A DNA stretch of 64,000 bases from Lates calcarifer (Eukaryota; Chordata; Actinopteri; Centropomidae). Positions within the stretch are counted from its first letter, which is position 1. Each line of letters opens with the position of its first letter. Positions 58,801 to 64,000 of the stretch are shown one piece after another. Below the pieces are notes generated by a model that saw only the letters and a program-made list of their open reading frames with translations, did no database searches and had not been told where the DNA came from. The DNA lies in the NCBI RefSeq assembly GCF_001640805.2, contig NC_066837.1:23893804-23957803 (forward strand). Reading direction: 5' to 3'. The position numbers and the translations under genes are program-made.

Positions 58801-59079
58801 AGTGGATGTTGATTTGTCTTAGATTGTGGAAAGTAAACCACAGAAATACACTTTTTTTTTTCAGGAAGCCAGATGACAGGAAGAGAGAGCACTGAATTAT
58901 AGATGCTAGTTGAACAAAGGCTAGCTTGTAAGGTCAGGGTGTCATCTCGCTATGACACAGTACATAAACCTCCCATAAACCCACAGCGTGTGGTTTGTGT
59001 AGACTTCTGTTCTTGTATGGATACAACAGACAAGGTATAATGTGTTACAGGCACCAGTAGGAAGATTTTTTTTTTACTT

Positions 59080-59245
59080 TTGGACAGAGCCGGGCTAGTT
59101 GTTTCCCCCTGTTTCCAGTCTTTATGCTAAGCTAACCATCAGCTAGAGGCACATTTATTTTATTTACCACATTGAGTGTGGTGTCAACCTTCTCATCTAA
59201 CTCTTGGCAGGAAGGCAAATCAGCGTGTTCCCCAAACTATCAAAA
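59080..59245 (+). repeat. dispersed repeat (family with 3441 and 54945)
   Basis: Contains GGACAGAGCCGGGCTAGTTG, TTTCCCCCTGTTTCCAGTC, TTTATGCTAAGCTAACCATC and CTTCTCATCTAACTCTTGG. Nearly block-for-block the same as 3441-3640. Confidence 0.65.
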
Positions 59246-59548
59246 TCATTTTCAGAGTCAGTACTTTTGAATAGGTTTTTATTTTAAGAGATTTTCCATT
59301 TTGTATTTCATGACATTTGTGCAACAGAAACTCAGATGTAGACCAACTGGCAATAAAAGTTTTGTCAGCAGAGAAGAATGGTGACACTTTATTTCACAGT
59401 GTCAATTCAATCCAACTGAAGGACGCAAGTGTGACTTCTGACCTTTTGTCTTTCTCACACTGGAAACTCAAAACATGTGCTCAGTAAAATATCAGTGAAG
59501 AAGTACTTCAGTAGGGCAGTTTGGTTCTTCACAACGACTGGCTGTACT

Positions 59549-59566
59549 GTATGTATGTGTGTGTAT

Positions 59567-59612
<46 letters not shown>
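59549..59612. repeat. (TG)n microsatellite
   Basis: TGTATG imperfect start followed by about 40 bases of pure TG. It produces a spurious Val/Cys-rich open frame on the plus strand. Confidence 0.95.
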
Positions 59613-59615
<3 letters not shown>

Positions 59616-59649
59616 CACTAAGTTACAGGGTGTCGTTGTGCCCTGGCAT

Positions 59650-62600
59650 CCTCACACAATAAACCTAAGCCACATGTTTGGCACATGATGCTGCTCACCA
59701 CAACCAGAGTCTGAGCCAGTCACTGCTATATCCATGTAAGTGTAGCACAACCCACATTTTATGTGGTTAAGAAGTTGTTTCACTTAGGCTTAGTTCTGTC
59801 CTTAATGTAAGTCAAAATTAAATCAGCAGCCAAATACCGTTTCCCAGTGGATGATAGGGAGTATTCAAGTATAAATGAAAGTCCAGCAGTTTTTCAAAAT
59901 GCAGATTAGCCATCCAAACTTCACAACATCTGGAACAAATAATACTTAATGTGTTCCTACAAGATCTGGGAAAGATTTGAGATTTTTCACATTTCACACA
60001 TACTGTGAGCAGGTGTCAGTGATAAATACATATTCTAGTGAATAACAGTTCAAACATGGTCAGAGAGGTCTTCAGTTTTGAAGGTCAAAAATAAACTTTG
60101 GCATTTCTTGATTCACAGACCCTGTTGAAAATAAATGATGTATCAAATGACTGTATGACTCTACAGCATGTGTGCATTCAATGGTTATGTGATCAGGTGG
60201 CCCTCACTATGTAGTACTCTGGGTATTGTATGTTATTTGGCAGCATTTCAAAGAAAACACATTTCAGTCTGAGATGACCTTTCCCCCCTCAGGCTGATTT
60301 GACTGGAGGCTGGGATACTTCTCTTGCTACAGGATTTTTTGAAGGTTATGATTATATTACTGTATCTTGCCTTGTGATATCCTAAATTATTGGATACCTT
60401 ATGCCTTGCTGGAACTTTTCCAACCAACAAATATATATTGCACATTAAGACCATCGATCCAAAACTTGGCACAAAGGAGACAAAGGAGACAAAGGAGAAA
60501 TGAATTCAGAACTGCCCTCACAAAAACATCCAGTAGACTGAGAACAAAGGAAAAGAACAGATGGGCAGATGAACTGCTGACTCAGATGTTGTAGCCCAAA
60601 CCTGATATGACCAGTGGCTTCATGGGTGTCAACTTTCCTCTTTCTCCATGATAATAAATAGCCCTGTTATCATCTCTGCTACTGAATTAGCACTTGTAAT
60701 AAATCTAGCCATGCTGAGATGAGTTCATGCTGAGGGCCAAATGTACGACATACATGTCATAAATGAAGAAAAAGCAGACTAAATCAAGTTAACTTATGCA
60801 TATTGTTAAATTGTCCCAGTTTATGTTTGAGATGTCCTTAGAAAAATATCATGAGACCTGATGTTAATTTAAGCATGAATATTCATGGGTATTAATCAGT
60901 CACTCTAGTCAAGAAGAAGGAAACAGAATGTGATATCTGTCTTCTGATAACTTCACAGGTAGGATTAAGGGTTATTCATAATGGTTATCCTTCAAAGGCC
61001 TATGTCATCATGGCCTCTACTGAGATGTCAAACAGTGTCTCAAAGCCCCTCCCTTACATCTTTCTGAGAATTCAAGAAGATAAGGAGTTATGGATTTTCA
61101 AACCAACCAACCAATTTTCTTAACCAATTTCTATCTAATTATTATCTCAGAAATTTGTATGATTAAACTGACTATTGACTGACTAATACCAAACATGATT
61201 GATATTTACTATTCGAAATCAGGGGTACTCCTATCCACTCTGTAACATTAAGATCATGTTAGTAAACCTCACTACAGGAGGGGCCAGTTTTCCTCTAGTG
61301 TGGAGCGAGCGTAAGTCAGATGGTTTTTATTACTTACTGAAATTGGCAATTTAACAAGCATGGTCAGTTCAGGCAAGCTGTAGTCTCTCAGGCTCTCTCC
61401 ACCTTTTCAACTCACCTTTTAACATGGCTCCACAAAAGCTATAAACACTTTTGCTTTCAAATATCAGAGGTCATACGAATTGGTATCTCTGTGCCAGCTG
61501 TCAGTCTGCAGTTCTCTGTGATGTTCATGCCAGTCTGAAGTAGGTCAAGCACTGACTTATGCTCCTTTTGACACAGGTGTACCAAGCCTGCCTGAGTTCC
61601 TCTTAGATGAACAATTTGTTGGCATGGACAGTCAAGATAAATTGCCGCTGGATAGAGTATGGATGAAGGCAGCCATGACAGGAGGCCAGTGCAGTAGAAG
61701 AGGTCAATATGGAACAACAGTGGTGAAGGATCTCGTCCAAACTTTAACATGCCCTTTTTTTGTTTTTAATTAAATTTTAATCAAAGTCAACAACAAATGG
61801 CCTAAATATGCTCATTGTTGCTGCCAGGACAGCGTTCAAATAAATACCAAACACTCCGAAAATATAGTTCTCAAGAAGTGGAGCTGAAGAATCTTTTCTT
61901 TGTCATTTAGCAGATGCTTAAACTCAGTAATATGCATCTGCACACCATTAAAGCACTTTCCTGTTAGAGAGAATCTCTTTTTCCTTTGAACTCAGGTCTG
62001 TTGTGGTGCTCTGGGATTCACTCTTTAGTCTTTATGTTGTATATGTCTATTAATGTGAAATGTGCAATGCAGAAAAAATGAATAAATAAATAAAACACTG
62101 CTTGAAGGGCAAACCGATCACCTCCCTGGTGATCACCTACTTGGAACAGGAAATGCTGTGTAGCTAATATAGTCTACTTTTGTATGTTCCTGTGCGGACT
62201 GGTTTTATTTAAAAAATCTGGAATCTAAATGGAGCTAAGCTAATAATGAGAGATGAGTGAACAACTGTTAGACTTGGTGTTACAACCAATAAGGAATCTG
62301 AGCTGGTTTCTGGGCTACATTTACTGGATATCCACACTACTGCAACAGCCCTTGAAAACCCATCAGCTATTTATATGATGAGTCTGTCAGATGCAAAATC
62401 CCTGCAGATATACAGAAACTGTCACTTATTTCACAATTTTTGTGACTGTGTTGACAACCTTATAGGCTGAACTAGAAGTTAAAGAGTATAACAGATGTGT
62501 CCTTCAGTATTTAAGCCATCTTCATATGCAGCTGACTGTTCACCAAACCATTCTTCTTAACAGTGATTATCTAATCCTAACTTAGGAACTGTAATGAGAC

Positions 62601-64000
62601 CTGTCAAGCTTTGAATTTCTCCATATGGTGAAGAGGTGTAGATGGGGCTGTAGTAAAGAAGCTCTGTCGGATGAGCAATCCTATGCCGTTTAAGAGTTTG
62701 GAGGGTAGAGGTAAGGAATGGATTAAAGGTGCTTATCTGCTCGTAAGTACGTTGCACTCTTTATCCTGTCTGAATAACTAACTTTACTCTGTATTAGTAG
62801 TAACAGCTCAACATGATTTTCACCCCCATTTTTTATTTTATTTTATTTTTTTTGGGGGGGGGGGCTTTATTGACAGGACAGTGGAGAGGAGACAGAAAAC
62901 AGAGAGAGACAGTGGGCTGCTCAGAGCGCTTAGGCCCATGTGGTGCGCACCCCAACCATTTGGCTATGGGGGCGCCCCTTCAACCCTGTTTATTATCGCA
63001 GAGACAGTAAATGCCTTCATAAGGCATGTACAACACAACCAAAGCATCAATTTGGAAAAAAAGGGGAGTGTGGTCAAAAGTTGGAAGTTTTGAAATTTAA
63101 GCAGTCATTCTTTAAAGAATTACTTGTTTCAATGGTAAAATACGACACCATTTCCACTGTTAACTGCATATATGCAGTGCAAGAAAGCAGGTAACTGAGG
63201 GGGAGAGCAGGGTTTACAGAATGGCAAAATTTAGATTTCAAATCCCTCCTGAAAACATCTCAACCCCAGTCAAGACAACATGAGTGTGATCAGCAGGTGC
63301 AACAGGGATGCTAATGTTGTTTTTCTCTTTGTTCTTTCTCACTGGGAATTTTTCAGTCCTTTGTAATCTCAACACAGTGATTTCTTAAGCACACTGTGCC
63401 TTTACTCTAAACCTTAGGCTTATGAAATGCTTGAACCTATGATTCAGAGATCCCAGTGGAAAGAAGGAAAGGGATAAAGAAGCAGAGAGGTGGAAGTGGT
63501 TGAAGAAAATCAAGAAACTACAGTTGATCCAATGGGTGTGAAGAAGAAAGTCAAGAAGTTGCATGAATGTTGGAAGAGTACATTCATTCATTCTGACATT
63601 GGTCCAATATACTGGCTGCACTCACTCTGTTTCTAAACTCCACATGAGATCTGCAATATTGCAATCTCAGATCATGTTTTCATGGGTTCTAGTTGGAACT
63701 GGTATGGGTGGGTCAGTCTTTATAAATCATTACACATTCATATTTTTAGTCCTTGCAGTATGGGAGGTGCAGCGTGTCCTGAAGTGGTCATTGTGTGAAT
63801 TTATGGGAAATTTCACTGGCAAATTTAGGATACACCAAAAACATTATCTACATGCAGCCCCAAAGTGGGGTGGTTAAACTTTCCACCTCAAGGAAATGAT
63901 ATAAAAATACCTCTGCGCTAATATGTTGACTGACCTCCATGCACCGTGGGTGGAGAGGACACTCTGTTACTGGATTGGTATCATCCAGTCACAAAGGCAG
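59650..64000. other. gene-poor right end
   Basis: Apart from the SINE-like piece at 62850-62990 and a three-unit ACAAAGGAG tandem (60471-60497), no feature is supported. The minus-strand frames at 61457-61750 and 62557-62757 are open but unrecognised, with no splice partners found. Confidence 0.45.
62850..62990 (-). repeat. tRNA-derived SINE-like fragment
   Basis: A G-run (62855-62864) is followed by TTTATTGACAGGACAGTGGAG and GAGACAGAAAACAGAGAGAGAC, ending in CCATTTGGCTATGGGGGCGCC. On the minus strand the end reads GGGGCGCCCCCATAGCCAAA, like the start of a tRNA A-box region. This agrees with a common teleost tRNA-type SINE whose antisense copies end in GGGGCGCCC. Confidence 0.5.

Noticed and set aside
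59477..59662. Val/Cys-rich open frame
   Set aside because: It is a translation of a TG microsatellite.
61457..61750. Minus-strand open frame of 97 codons
   Set aside because: It reads plausibly but is unrecognised, without splice sites or neighbours; not strong enough to call a gene.

Overview
This window is nuclear DNA from a ray-finned fish, most likely a percomorph teleost. Genes are split by mostly short GT-AG introns. Simple CA/TG tracts are abundant, and several interspersed repeats have the look of families common in teleost genomes. There is no bacterial, phage or CRISPR content. The gene set corresponds to human chromosome 19p13: SLC44A2, ILF3, ACP5, GCDH, SYCE2 and PTGER1 all lie in that arm, and GCDH-SYCE2 are direct neighbours in human as they are here.

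Layout: (1) 1-6707, the 5' end of slc44a2 (minus), running off the left edge, with a 6.4 kb first intron that holds a possible alternative first exon. (2) 9418-12501, gcdh (plus), eleven coding exons, mitochondrial glutaryl-CoA dehydrogenase. (3) 13442-14656, syce2 (minus), tail-to-tail with gcdh, a meiotic synaptonemal-complex protein. (4) 16133-17508, a two-exon gene (plus) for an unrecognised 165-residue single-pass membrane protein. (5) 22763-24193, acp5 (minus), tartrate-resistant acid phosphatase with all purple-phosphatase motifs. (6) 26801-36511, ilf3-type gene (minus), 19 coding exons, DZF plus two dsRNA-binding domains. (7) 39275-42556, ptger1 (minus), prostaglandin E receptor EP1, with a TATA-type promoter candidate near 44.18 kb. 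(8) 48472-about 51930, a wrecked BEL/Pao LTR retrotransposon. (9) 52-64 kb is a gene-poor stretch with repeats only.

The genes do not form one pathway; this is conserved vertebrate synteny. The most actionable observations are two single-base +1 frameshifts in otherwise intact conserved genes (gcdh exon 7 near 11231 and ilf3 exon 18 near 27195), which look like assembly errors or recent lesions; a GC-AG intron and an unusual repeat-bearing N-terminal extension in the ilf3 gene; an upstream ORF whose stop overlaps the ptger1 start codon; a TG tract abutting a gcdh 3' splice site; and a phase-compatible alternative first exon of slc44a2. I found no clearly new biological system. Exon boundaries were read by eye from splice consensus, codon phase and remembered family sequences, with no search run.
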